A stretch of 13,877 bases of DNA, taken from the NCBI GenBank assembly GCA_040414495.1, contig JBEDUI010000214.1, positions 1-13,877 on the forward strand. Reading direction: 5' to 3'. The position numbers and the translations under genes were made by a program. Shown here one piece after another: positions 6,162-13,462 of this stretch. Positions within the stretch are counted from its first letter, which is position 1, and each line of letters starts with the position of its first letter. This DNA comes from DATAVB01 sp040414495. GTDB taxonomy: Bacteria > Actinomycetota > Actinomycetes > Mycobacteriales > QHCD01. A model generated the notes under the pieces. It was given only the letters and a program-made list of their open reading frames with translations, ran no database searches and was not told the origin of the DNA.

Positions 6162-6696
6162 GGTCGTCCTCCTCTCCCCGTTCACATTCGTCATAGGCGC
6201 GGCGGAATGCGGTCCGCGCCCGGACCAACAACGCCTCGGTGGCGTGCAGGCTGCGATCGAGCAGTCGGGCCACGTCGCCGACCGGTAGGTCGTCGAGATA
6301 GCGCAGCGTCAACGCGGCCCGGTGGTGAGCGCCGAGTCGGTCCAACGTCTCGCGGGCCCGCAGCGCCTCCAGCCGGGCGTCCCACGGGTCCTCGATGTCG
6401 TCCCCGGCCTGGCCGGCTACCGAACGCAGACCGCGTTCCTCGCGGGCCTGGCGGCGCCAGTGGTCGACCAACTTGTGCCGGGCGACGCCGATCAGCCAGG
6501 CCGTGGTGACCGGAACAGGACGGTCGCGACGTACCGCGTCCACCGCGGCCAGGAACGTCTCGGCGGTCAGGTCCTCGGCGACCGCGCGCCGATCACAGCG
6601 GGAGAGCAGGTAGCCGTACACATCCGGCAGCGCCTTGTCGTACAGCACAAGCAGATCCGCACGCGGATCGCCCCTGCCGGCCGGCTGCTCACTCAC
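6154..6696 (-). CDS. ECF-type RNA polymerase sigma-70 factor
   Basis: A 180-residue alternative sigma factor. Sigma region 2 spans about 13-85 (LYDKALPDVYGYLLSRC, AEDLTAETFLAAVDAV, then TTAWLIGVARHKLVDHWRR). Region 4 spans about 115-168 (HHRAALTLRYLDDLPVGDVARLLDRSLHATEALLVRARTAF split by its helix-turn-helix). There is no C-terminal SnoaL-like extension. I prefer the GTG start at 6696. The ATG at 6780 would add 28 codons with only half G/C at third positions, against a much higher value in the gene body, and has no SD. The SD at 6696 is also weak, so the start is less certain than the gene. No anti-sigma factor is seen; the coupled VOC gene follows with an 8-nt overlap. The DUF6319-like gene is divergent. 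Confidence 0.9.
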   Translation of the reverse strand: MSEQPAGRGDPRADLLVLYDKALPDVYGYLLSRCDRRAVAEDLTAETFLAAVDAVRRDRPVPVTTAWLIGVARHKLVDHWRRQAREERGLRSVAGQAGDDIEDPWDARLEALRARETLDRLGAHHRAALTLRYLDDLPVGDVARLLDRSLHATEALLVRARTAFRRAYDECERGEEDDRA

Positions 6697-6834
6697 ACCA
6701 TTACCATCGCTCGCGGCCGGCGAACTCCGACGCCCATCACCAAGATTTCTCGTCCGACACGCCGTACCCGTTTCGAACATTCGTTCTACGCGACTCGCTA
6801 GAGTGTTGATCACCCGACTCTCGAAGGAGCGATC

Positions 6835-7335
6835 ATGGCAGACCCGCGGCCCGCTGGCAGTGTCTCGTCCGACGCCGCCGACGCGACCCTTCCGATCGAC
6901 GATTCCAACTCCGACGACACCGTGTCGGCCGACGCGAAAAAGGCGGCGGCTGACGATCAGACTCCGGTCGATCCGGCGCAGACGGCAATCGACGGCGTCG
7001 CCTCCACCGACTCCGAGCCGAAGCCCAAGGCCAAGCGCGGCCGCAAGCCGTCCGCCACGAAATCCCGCGGCGTGGAGCTCGTGCTCACCGTCAACGGCAC
7101 GATCGACGGCGCCGACTGGCGGGCCGAGGTCATGCACGCCGGGAAGGTGCTGGTCTCCGACCTCGCGGTGCCGACCTCAGCGGTATCGGCCGCGGCCAAG
7201 GACCTGCACCCGGAGATCGCCGACGCGATCGAGTCCGTGCTCAGCGTCGCCCGGGAGCAGCAGCGGTCCCGCGTCGAGGCGCTGCAGGCCGAACTTGAGG
7301 CGGCCCAGCGCGCACTGGCCGATCTGCAGGACTAA
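6835..7335 (+). CDS. DUF6319-like protein with disordered N-terminus and basic AT-hook-like patch
   Basis: A 166-residue cytoplasmic protein of unknown function. Residues 1-62 are acidic and low-complexity (Asp, Ala, Ser, Thr), so probably disordered. A basic patch, KPKAKRGRKPS (63-73), contains RGRKP, close to an AT-hook core. A compact domain follows at about 78-135 (VELVLTVNGTIDGADWRAEVMHAGKVLVSDLAV). The end (137-165) is a Glu/Ala/Arg-rich helix likely to form a coiled coil. It starts with ATG after GAAGGAG. I assign it to DUF6319 from memory of such actinobacterial proteins. Nucleoid association is a guess from the basic patch. It is divergent from the ECF sigma gene across a short region that must hold both promoters if the sigma start is 6696. 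Confidence 0.8.
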   Translation: MADPRPAGSVSSDAADATLPIDDSNSDDTVSADAKKAAADDQTPVDPAQTAIDGVASTDSEPKPKAKRGRKPSATKSRGVELVLTVNGTIDGADWRAEVMHAGKVLVSDLAVPTSAVSAAAKDLHPEIADAIESVLSVAREQQRSRVEALQAELEAAQRALADLQD

Positions 7336-7374
7336 TCGCTCGTGCGTGGCTGATCTGCTGGACTAATCGCACGT
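7321..7374 (+). repeat. 31-bp tandem duplication of the DUF6319 gene tail
   Basis: GATCTGCAGGACTAATCGC at 7321 recurs at 7352 as GATCTGCTGGACTAATCGC, a 31-bp step. The first copy includes the last codons and the TAA stop; the second is outside the gene. It has created a 6-bp stem CGTGCG (7341-7346) / CGCACG (7368-7373), which might act as a weak terminator. Confidence 0.6.
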
Positions 7375-7446
7375 TCGTCTCGTCGCTGCCGAAAACACCG
7401 TTGGCCGATCAGGACCCTGTGCGTCCGCTTTCGGAAGGACCGACTC

Positions 7447-7575
7447 GTGGCGGTGCTCGGTATATTCGAGCCCGGGAGATCGTGGCAGGCCAGGACTTTC
7501 GGGCACCCGACCGCGGACCTCGCGCTAGGCCGGCCACGAGCCGGCGCGCGAATGTCTGATGAGCCACTCCCGTGA
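7447..7575 (+). CDS. Possible small ORF, 42 residues
   Basis: Within the 329-nt gap 7336-7664, a GTG-started frame of 42 codons is preceded by GGAAGGA at a 7-nt spacing. Third positions are G/C in 31 of 42 codons, lower than in the neighbouring genes. The predicted peptide starts MAVLGIFEPGRSW and has no motif I recognise and no membrane segment. It could be a leader peptide or simply chance. The rest of the gap holds the tail duplication and an imperfect hairpin (ACTTTCACC 7579-7587 with GGTGAAGT 7600-7607, one bulge) upstream of the peroxidase. Confidence 0.2.
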   Translation: MAVLGIFEPGRSWQARTFGHPTADLALGRPRAGARMSDEPLP

Positions 7576-7664
7576 TCGACTTTCACCTGCACTACGTACG
7601 GTGAAGTGGAGCGTAAACATTCGGCCGGTGCGGTCATCGGCCTCGGCGAGAAGGACGGCGCACA

Positions 7665-8168
7665 GTGTCAGACGGCAATGGTCGGCTAGCGGATATTCCA
7701 CTCACGACGATCGACGGCGACCCCAGCTCGTTGGCGGATTACAAGGGCAAGGCCCTGCTCCTGGTCAACGTCGCGTCCAGGTGTGGGCTCACACCACAGT
7801 ACGAAGGGCTGGAGCGGCTGCAGAAGCGGTACGCCGACCGCGGTTTCTCGGTGCTGGGCTTTCCGTGCAACCAGTTCAAGGGGCAGGAGCCGGGCACGGC
7901 CGAGGAGATCAAGACGTTCTGCTCCACCACGTACGGCGTGACCTTTCCGCTGTTCGCCAAGCTCGACGTCAACGGGGCCGACCAGCACCCGCTCTATGCC
8001 GAGCTGACCCAGCAGCCTGATGAGACCGGCGAGGCCGGCGACGTGCAGTGGAATTTCGAGAAGTTCCTCGTATCGCCCGACGGCGCGGTCGTGCAGCGGT
8101 TCCGGCCGCGCACCGAGCCGGAGGCGGACGAGGTCATCAGCGCGATCGAGGCGCAGCTCCCCGGGTAA
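7665..8168 (+). CDS. Glutathione peroxidase family thiol peroxidase
   Basis: A 167-residue cytoplasmic peroxidase reducing H2O2 or organic hydroperoxides. The peroxidatic Cys is C40 in NVASRCGLTPQY; C68 and Q70 lie in GFPCNQF, and W129 and N130 in QWNFEKF complete the Cys-Gln-Trp-Asn set. C86 (EIKTFC) is at the resolving-Cys position, so the enzyme probably forms an intramolecular disulfide and is reduced by thioredoxin or a similar thiol system, as for most bacterial members. It uses Cys, not selenocysteine. It starts with GTG at 7665 after AAGGA (9-nt spacing). The cyclo-ligase gene follows after 4 nt, suggesting co-transcription. Confidence 0.95.
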   Translation: MSDGNGRLADIPLTTIDGDPSSLADYKGKALLLVNVASRCGLTPQYEGLERLQKRYADRGFSVLGFPCNQFKGQEPGTAEEIKTFCSTTYGVTFPLFAKLDVNGADQHPLYAELTQQPDETGEAGDVQWNFEKFLVSPDGAVVQRFRPRTEPEADEVISAIEAQLPG

Positions 8169-8172
8169 TGCC

Positions 8173-8754
8173 ATGAGCCGCGGTCCGGAGAAAAGCGCGT
8201 TGCGCAGCCGACTGCTCGCAGCCCGGCGAGATATGGAGCCGATGCTCCGCACCGAGGCCGGGCATGTCTTGGCCGAGGCGGTGCTCGGTGCCCCGGAGCT
8301 CGCCGGCGCCGCCACGGTCGCGGCGTACGTGTCAATCGGCACGGAGCCGCCGACCGGCCAGTTGGTGGATGCGCTTTGGACCCGCGGGGTAACCGTTCTG
8401 CTGCCGGTGCTGCTGCCCGATTCCGATCTGGATTGGGCGCCGTACGAGGGAATTCTGGAGCCGACCGAGCGTGGGCTGCGCGAGCCGCACGGCCTACGCC
8501 TCGGCCGGAGCATCATCGCCACGGTCGATGTCGCGGTGGTACCGGCACTGGCCGTCGACCGCGACGGGCGGCGGCTCGGCCGCGGTGGCGGCTCGTACGA
8601 CCGGGCGCTGGCCCGGGCCGGGACGCGGCCGTGGACGGTTGCTTTGTTGTACGAGAATGAGTTGCTCGACGAAGTCCCGACCGAGCCGCACGATCAAGCG
8701 GTACAAGCGGTCGCCACGCCCGCGGGAATTACCCGTTTTCTCAATACTCGTTAG
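8173..8754 (+). CDS. 5-formyltetrahydrofolate cyclo-ligase
   Basis: A 193-residue enzyme that converts 5-formyl-THF plus ATP to 5,10-methenyl-THF, returning folate to one-carbon metabolism. The N-terminal basic helix KSALRSRLLAARR (7-19), the substrate-region segment AAYVSIGTEPPT (50-61) and the signature GRGGGSYDR (136-144) are present. The tail EPHDQAVQAVATPAGI matches the family end. The ATG at 8173 is 4 nt after the peroxidase stop and lacks a strong SD, which fits translational coupling. Length is normal. The frame is open upstream to 8020, but that part overlaps the peroxidase and is not credible. Confidence 0.93.
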   Translation: MSRGPEKSALRSRLLAARRDMEPMLRTEAGHVLAEAVLGAPELAGAATVAAYVSIGTEPPTGQLVDALWTRGVTVLLPVLLPDSDLDWAPYEGILEPTERGLREPHGLRLGRSIIATVDVAVVPALAVDRDGRRLGRGGGSYDRALARAGTRPWTVALLYENELLDEVPTEPHDQAVQAVATPAGITRFLNTR

Positions 8755-8859
8755 CCTGGCGACGCTGTTGATCCCGCGCGCCCTTCGCCCGTTGTTGACC
8801 CGAGGCCGGCGTCAGCCGTTGAGCCCGCACACCGTTCCCAGCTCCCGCGCGCCGTCACC

Positions 8860-8939
8860 CGTTGTTGATCATGAAGTTCCCGACAAAATTGTCGGCGTGT
8901 CGCCGGCGTGTCGTGCAGGGAACTTCATGATCAACAACG
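8860..8939. repeat. Long perfect inverted repeat (22-bp arms) between convergent genes
   Basis: The arm at 8860-8881, beginning CGTTGTTGATCATGAAG, is the perfect reverse complement of 8918-8939, with a 36-nt loop that contains a further small palindrome (GACAAAATTGTC, 8882-8893). It lies in the 283-nt convergent gap 8755-9037, which has no gene. Related GTTGTTGAYC or GTTGATC motifs occur to its left (about 8767, 8791), and reversed GGTCAACAAC motifs to its right. It looks like a repetitive extragenic palindrome and could also serve as a two-way transcription stop, though it lacks T-tracts. Confidence 0.85.
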
Positions 8940-8983
8940 AACAGCGATGCCGGTCAACAACAACGAACAGCGATGCCGGTCAA
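8932..8983. repeat. 26-bp tandem direct repeat
   Basis: CAACAACGAACAGCGATGCC recurs with a 26-bp step (8932 and 8958), starting inside the right arm of the inverted repeat. The two copies are identical for at least 23 bp. Confidence 0.8.
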
Positions 8984-9037
8984 CACGGAAGAGCGCTCCA
9001 CGGCCAGCGCCGTGCCAGTCGGGCTGCAGCAGGCCCG

Positions 9038-11326
9038 CTATGAGGCCGGGTTAAGCCGGACGATGATTGATTTCGAGGTCGGCGTATTGCTGGTCTTCGC
9101 GGTCGAATCGAGCGGCACCAGGACGTTGGTCTCCGGGAAATACGCCGCGCAGCAGCCCCGGGCGGTCGGATAGCCAACAACCCGAAATCCCTTTGCCGTC
9201 CGTACGGCGTCGTCGGTCCAGATGCTGGTGATGTCGACCTGTTGCCCATCGGTCAAGCCGCGTTCGGCCAGGTCGTCCGGGTGTACGAACAGCACCCGCC
9301 GGCCCTGGTGCACACCCCGGTACCGATCCTCCAGGCCGTAAATCGTGGTGTTGTACTGGTCATGCGACCGTATTGTCTGCAACACCAGCTCGCCCGGACC
9401 GGTACGCGGGAATTCCAATTCGTTGGCGGTGAAATTCGCCTTTCCGGTGAGCGTCGGGAAACGCCGCTCGTCCCGCGGCGCATGCGGCAGTACGAAGCCG
9501 CCGGGTTGACTCAGTTGCGTGTTGAAATCCTCGAATCCCGGTACGACCCGGCCGATGTGGTCGCGGATGCGGTCGTAATCGCCTTCCAGCGCTGGCCAAT
9601 CGACAGTTTGGTCGGCCAGGGTCGCCTGGGCCAACCGGCTGATGATCGCCACCTCGCTGAGCAATGTCGGCGCCGCCGGCTTGAGCCGACCGCGGGAGGC
9701 GTGCACCATGCCCATCGAATCCTCGACCGACACGTGTTGCGGTCCGGCGGTCTGCTGGTCGATTTCGGTCCGGCCCAATGTCGGCAAGATCAACGCCCGC
9801 TCACCGGTGATGGTGTGCGACCGGTTGAGCTTGGTCGACACCTGTACGGTCAACCGGCAACGCTGCAGCGCCGCCTCGGTCACGGCCGAATCCGGCGTGG
9901 CGGCGGCGAAATTGCCGCCCATCGCGAAAAAGACCTTGGCCCGGCCATCGCGCATGGCCCGGATCGATTCGACCGTGTCGTAGCCGTGCTCGCGTGGCGG
10001 CTCGAAACCGAATTCGGCCGACAGCTTGTCCAGAAATGCCGCAGGCGGCTTTTCGTAAATGCCCATCGTGCGGTCACCCTGCACATTGGAATGACCGCGC
10101 ACCGGGCAGACCCCGGCACCGGGCCGGCCGATATTGCCGCCCAACAACAGAACGTTGACGATTTCCCGGATCGTCGGCACCGAATGCCGGTGCTGGGTCA
10201 ACCCCATCGCCCAGCACACCACGACGTTCTTGGCCGCCATCAGATCGCCGGCCGTCTCGGTCAATTCCTCCCGGGACAGCCCGGTCGCCTGTAGTACGTC
10301 CGACCAGGACAGTCCGGTCAGGTGGTCGCGGTATTCGGCGAAACCGCTGGTGTGCGCGTCGATAAATTCATGGTCCAGTACGCCGCCGCGTTCGGCCTCG
10401 GCGTCCAGCAGCAACCGGCCCAGGGCCTGGAACAGCGCCAGGTCGCCACCCAACCGGATCTGCAGAAACCGGTCGGCCAGAGCGGTTCCGTGACCGACCA
10501 CACCGGACGGTCGTTGCGGATTGCGGAACCGCAACAGCCCCGCCTCCGGCAGCGGGTTGACCGCGATGATCCGCGCGCCAGCCTTTTTCGCCGCCTCCAA
10601 TGTGGACAGCATGCGTGGATGGTTGGTGCCCGGATTCTGCCCGACGACCAAGATCAGGTCGGCCCGCTCCAGGTCTTCCAACAACACGCTGCCCTTGCCC
10701 ACGCCGATCGTTTCCGACAAGGCCGATCCGCTGGATTCGTGGCACATATTCGAGCAGTCGGGCAAATTGTTGGTCCCGAAAAGCCGTACGAAAAGCTGAT
10801 AGCTGAACGCCGCCTCGTTGCTGGTCCGCCCCGAGGTATAGAAAACCGCCTCATTCGGTGAATCCAGGCCGCGCAGTTCCTGCGCGATCAGGGCGAACGC
10901 CGTGTCCCAGCCGATCGGGCGGTAATGGTCGCTGCCGGTGTCCTTGAGCATCGGCTCGGTGAGCCGGCCCTGTTGGCCAAGCCAGTAGCCGCTGCGTTCG
11001 GCCAGATCCGTGATCGAATGCTCGGCGAAGAATTCAGGTGTGATTCGCCGTACGGTAGCCTCTTCGGCCACGGCCTTGGCGCCGTTCTCACAGAATTCGG
11101 CGATGTGCCGGTGATCGCGCGACTCGGGCCAAGCGCAGCCGGGACAGTCGAATCCGGTTTTCTGATTGACCCGCAACAACGTCAATGCGGACCGCCGCAC
11201 GCCCATCTGACCAACGGCGTGCTGCATGCTGGTGACCACGGCCGGAACTCCGGCGGCGTAGTCCTTCGGCCCGGACAACGACAACCCGTCGTCGCCCACA
11301 TCCTGCACCGGCGGTTTTTTGACCAC
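9038..11326 (-). CDS. FdhF/YdeP-family molybdopterin oxidoreductase
   Basis: A 762-residue cytoplasmic molybdoenzyme resembling E. coli YdeP and formate dehydrogenase alpha chains. It carries bis-MGD domains and an N-terminal Cys group: C61 and C64 (CPGCAWPE) and C79 (FCENGAKA). This is a reduced set compared with the four-Cys Fe-S motif of true formate dehydrogenases. C195 in NMCHESSG sits where formate dehydrogenases have the Mo-ligating Cys or Sec. Typical segments include VVGQNPGTNHPRML, GNIGRPGAGVCPVRGHSNVQG and the C-terminal molydop-binding domain (about 650-760). The GTG at 11326 has AAGGG 7 nt upstream; a GTG at 11341 would add five residues. The substrate is unknown. No fdhD or cofactor gene is nearby. 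The ThuA-like gene is 56 nt upstream on the same strand. Confidence 0.93.
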   Translation of the reverse strand: MVKKPPVQDVGDDGLSLSGPKDYAAGVPAVVTSMQHAVGQMGVRRSALTLLRVNQKTGFDCPGCAWPESRDHRHIAEFCENGAKAVAEEATVRRITPEFFAEHSITDLAERSGYWLGQQGRLTEPMLKDTGSDHYRPIGWDTAFALIAQELRGLDSPNEAVFYTSGRTSNEAAFSYQLFVRLFGTNNLPDCSNMCHESSGSALSETIGVGKGSVLLEDLERADLILVVGQNPGTNHPRMLSTLEAAKKAGARIIAVNPLPEAGLLRFRNPQRPSGVVGHGTALADRFLQIRLGGDLALFQALGRLLLDAEAERGGVLDHEFIDAHTSGFAEYRDHLTGLSWSDVLQATGLSREELTETAGDLMAAKNVVVCWAMGLTQHRHSVPTIREIVNVLLLGGNIGRPGAGVCPVRGHSNVQGDRTMGIYEKPPAAFLDKLSAEFGFEPPREHGYDTVESIRAMRDGRAKVFFAMGGNFAAATPDSAVTEAALQRCRLTVQVSTKLNRSHTITGERALILPTLGRTEIDQQTAGPQHVSVEDSMGMVHASRGRLKPAAPTLLSEVAIISRLAQATLADQTVDWPALEGDYDRIRDHIGRVVPGFEDFNTQLSQPGGFVLPHAPRDERRFPTLTGKANFTANELEFPRTGPGELVLQTIRSHDQYNTTIYGLEDRYRGVHQGRRVLFVHPDDLAERGLTDGQQVDITSIWTDDAVRTAKGFRVVGYPTARGCCAAYFPETNVLVPLDSTAKTSNTPTSKSIIVRLNPAS

Positions 11327-11382
11327 GACCTCGCCCTTCACCCGACGTAGAACTCAGCCTACGCCGGGCAAAGGCAATCCGG

Positions 11383-12054
11383 TCAGCTACGCCCGGCGGT
11401 CCAGTAAACCGCGTTACTGATGACGCGACGGACATCCGGGTGATCGAACGTCAGGTATTCCTCGTGCCCTGGCCGGAAGTAGAAGACCCGGCCATTGCCG
11501 ATCTGATAGGCCAATCCGGAACGGAATTGCTGGCCGTTGTCGAATTCGGAGTGAAATACGACCGTGTCCGGCGTACCGCAGCCGAACTCCTCGTCGTAGC
11601 TCTCCTCCTTGGCAATGACGAAATCGCCGACGCCCTTGGCCACCGGGTGATCCGTCGCCTTGACCGTGATGCGCTCGGCGCCACCGTCCCGCGCGACACC
11701 GCCCAGCCGCCCGTCATCGCCGATCAATGCGGTGAATGGCTTGCACATGTGCGAGGAATGCACCGCGAAAAAGCCCATTCCGCGCTCTTTTACGTGCCGT
11801 ACGATCCGCTCCACCGCTTCGTCACTGACGTGCCGGTGCAGCAGATGTCCCCACCAGACCAACACATCGGTCTGGGCCAGCGCTTCCTCGGGAACGCCGT
11901 CGCCGTCGTCAACCAATTCCGCCGTCGTCACCGACAATGCCGAATCGGGCCGCAGAATATCGGCAATAGCGCCGTTGATGTCATTGGGGTAAACCGCTTT
12001 TTTGGCGGTGTGTTCGGACCATACCCGGACCCGGATTTCTGCCGTGTCAGGCAC
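11383..12054 (-). CDS. ThuA-like protein (trehalose utilization family)
   Basis: A 223-residue soluble protein with the ThuA class I glutamine-amidotransferase-like fold. Characteristic segments are TDVLVWWGHLLHRHV (62-76), GMGFFAVHSSHMCKPFTAL (92-110), the TDHPVAKGV repeat-like loop (134-142), EESYDEEF (150-157) and GRVFYFRPGHEEYLTF (188-203), with the family His in PGHE. ThuA of rhizobia is linked to trehalose or sucrose catabolism; the exact reaction here cannot be inferred. The start GTG at 12054 has AGGAGG 5 nt upstream, better than the TTG at 12084. A perfect 9-bp inverted repeat overlaps this SD. It probably shares a transcript with the YdeP-like gene downstream. Confidence 0.92.
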   Translation of the reverse strand: MPDTAEIRVRVWSEHTAKKAVYPNDINGAIADILRPDSALSVTTAELVDDGDGVPEEALAQTDVLVWWGHLLHRHVSDEAVERIVRHVKERGMGFFAVHSSHMCKPFTALIGDDGRLGGVARDGGAERITVKATDHPVAKGVGDFVIAKEESYDEEFGCGTPDTVVFHSEFDNGQQFRSGLAYQIGNGRVFYFRPGHEEYLTFDHPDVRRVISNAVYWTAGRS

Positions 12055-12062
12055 TTTGGCCT

Positions 12063-12096
12063 CCTGATTCGCTACTCGGCTCAACCACGAATCAGG
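12063..12096 (-). promoter_or_regulatory. Perfect 9-bp inverted repeat overlapping the ThuA SD
   Basis: CCTGATTCG (12063-12071) and CGAATCAGG (12088-12096) flank a 16-nt loop. On the ThuA-like transcript the 3' arm ends in AGG, which is the first half of the AGGAGG SD. A folded leader would tie up part of the ribosome-binding site. As DNA it could equally be a repressor operator. The remaining divergent gap up to 12235 shows no clear promoter hexamers. Confidence 0.5.
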
Positions 12097-12235
12097 CTAA
12101 CCACTCCGGCGCGGCCACGGGAGCTTCGCTAGTGGCCCGAACCGGACAATATGCCCCGCGATGCAGGCCACAGCCGTATGAGGTCGGACATGCGCTTGAA
12201 TACGAGACAGGAACGAGAGCAACGCGGAGGTACGC

Positions 12236-13309
12236 ATGACCGACACCATGCAGGCGGTCGTCTGTTACGGGCCGGAGGACTACCGGCTGGAGCGTCGGGC
12301 GGTGCCCGAGCCCGGACCGGGCGAGGCCCTGCTGCAGGTGGAGGCGGTCGGCATCTGCGCCTCGGACCTCAAGTGCTTCCACGGCGCGCCGATGTTCTGG
12401 GGCGATGAGAACCGGCCGGCGTACTGCGAACCGCCCGTCACGCCGGGACACGAATTCACCGGCACGATCGCCGCGATCGATGCGGCGGCCGAGGCAAAGT
12501 GGGGCGTACGGACCGGCGACCGGGTGGTCTCCGAGCAGATCGTGCCCTGCGGTGAGTGCCGCTACTGCCAACGCGGCCAGTACTGGCTGTGCGCGCCGCA
12601 CAAGATCTACGGCTTCAAACAGGCCACGCACGGCGCGATGGCCGACTACATGCTGGTGCCGGCCACGGCCCGGGTGCACCGGATCTCGGCCGACCTGCCG
12701 GCCGCACACGCCGCGTTCGCCGAGCCGTTGTCCTGCGCGCTGCACGCGGTCGAGCGGGCCACGATCGGCATCGAGGACGTGGTCGTGGTGGCCGGCGCCG
12801 GGCCGATCGGTCTGGGCATGGTCGCCGGCGCCCGCCAACGCGGACCCAAGCTCGTTGTCGCCCTGGACTTCGACCCGAACCGGCGCGAGCTGGCCAAGGC
12901 GTGCGGCGCCGACCTGGCCCTGGACCCCGGCTCGGCCGACGTGGTGGACGAGGTGCGGAAGCTGACCGGCGGCTACGGCTGCGACGTCTACATGGAGGCG
13001 ACCGGGCATCCGGCCGCCGTACCGCAGGGCCTGAACATGCTGCGCAAGGCCGGGACGTTCGTCGAGTACAGCGTGATGCGCGAGCCGGTCACGGTCGACT
13101 GGACGATCATCGGCGACACCAAGGAGCTGGACATCCGCGGTGCACATCTTGGCCCGTACTGCTGGCCGGCCGCGATCCGGATGATCGAGAACAACGTGCT
13201 GCCGGTCGAGCGGATCGTGACCCACCAGCTGCCGGTGACCAAGTTCGCCGAGGGGCTGGACCTGGTCGGCGACGGAACCCGCTCGGTCAAGGTCGCGCTC
13301 ATCCCCTGA
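12236..13309 (+). CDS. Zinc-dependent alcohol/polyol dehydrogenase (erythritol/threitol dehydrogenase-like)
   Basis: A 357-residue medium-chain dehydrogenase. Catalytic zinc ligands are C41 (GICASD), H72 and E73 (GHEFTG), with E163 (FAEPLSCA) nearby. The structural zinc set is C105, C108, C111 and C119 (CGECRYC...C). The Rossmann GAGPIG is at 187-192, and D211 ending strand beta-2 (VVALDFD) favours NAD over NADP. The pattern GAPMFWGDENRPAYCEPPVTPGHE resembles the actinobacterial erythritol/L-threitol dehydrogenase (EltD) group; that substrate is inferred, not shown. The ATG start has CGGAGG 6 nt away. It is divergent from the ThuA-like gene. Third codon positions are more G/C-biased than in the ROK, VOC and molybdoenzyme genes. 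No transporter or kinase of a polyol operon is adjacent; the right repeat array begins about 70 nt after the stop. Confidence 0.93.
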   Translation: MTDTMQAVVCYGPEDYRLERRAVPEPGPGEALLQVEAVGICASDLKCFHGAPMFWGDENRPAYCEPPVTPGHEFTGTIAAIDAAAEAKWGVRTGDRVVSEQIVPCGECRYCQRGQYWLCAPHKIYGFKQATHGAMADYMLVPATARVHRISADLPAAHAAFAEPLSCALHAVERATIGIEDVVVVAGAGPIGLGMVAGARQRGPKLVVALDFDPNRRELAKACGADLALDPGSADVVDEVRKLTGGYGCDVYMEATGHPAAVPQGLNMLRKAGTFVEYSVMREPVTVDWTIIGDTKELDIRGAHLGPYCWPAAIRMIENNVLPVERIVTHQLPVTKFAEGLDLVGDGTRSVKVALIP

Positions 13310-13375
13310 CCGTTCTCCCGGCTTTTCGCGGCGAACCCCACGGGCGCGTGCCTATCTCCACCGAACCCCCCGCAC

Positions 13376-13462
13376 GACCTCTTTGCAGCGAACCCGCGAC
13401 GGGTGACCTCTTTGCAGCGAACCCGCGACGCGCGACCTCTTTGCAGCGAACGTGACACCAGA
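13376..13462. repeat. Three 29-bp direct repeat units, right array, reverse-oriented
   Basis: GACCTCTTTGCAGCGAAC starts at 13376, 13405 and 13434. The first two units continue CCGCGACG; the third runs into GTGACACCAGAGCAA, a string also present in the left array. The TTGCAGCGAAC core is the reverse complement of the GTTCGCTGCAA-type core of the units to the right, with small differences. Confidence 0.85.

Noticed and set aside
7686..8522. 278-codon minus-strand frame opposite peroxidase and cyclo-ligase
   Set aside because: It spans two well-supported genes and has shadow-like composition.
9242..10294. 350-codon plus-strand frame opposite the molybdoenzyme
   Set aside because: Antisense shadow of a strongly supported gene in high-GC DNA; Arg/Gln/His-rich product with no recognisable domain.
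12092..13225. 377-codon minus-strand frame opposite the alcohol dehydrogenase
   Set aside because: Antisense shadow; the plus-strand product has intact zinc and Rossmann motifs.
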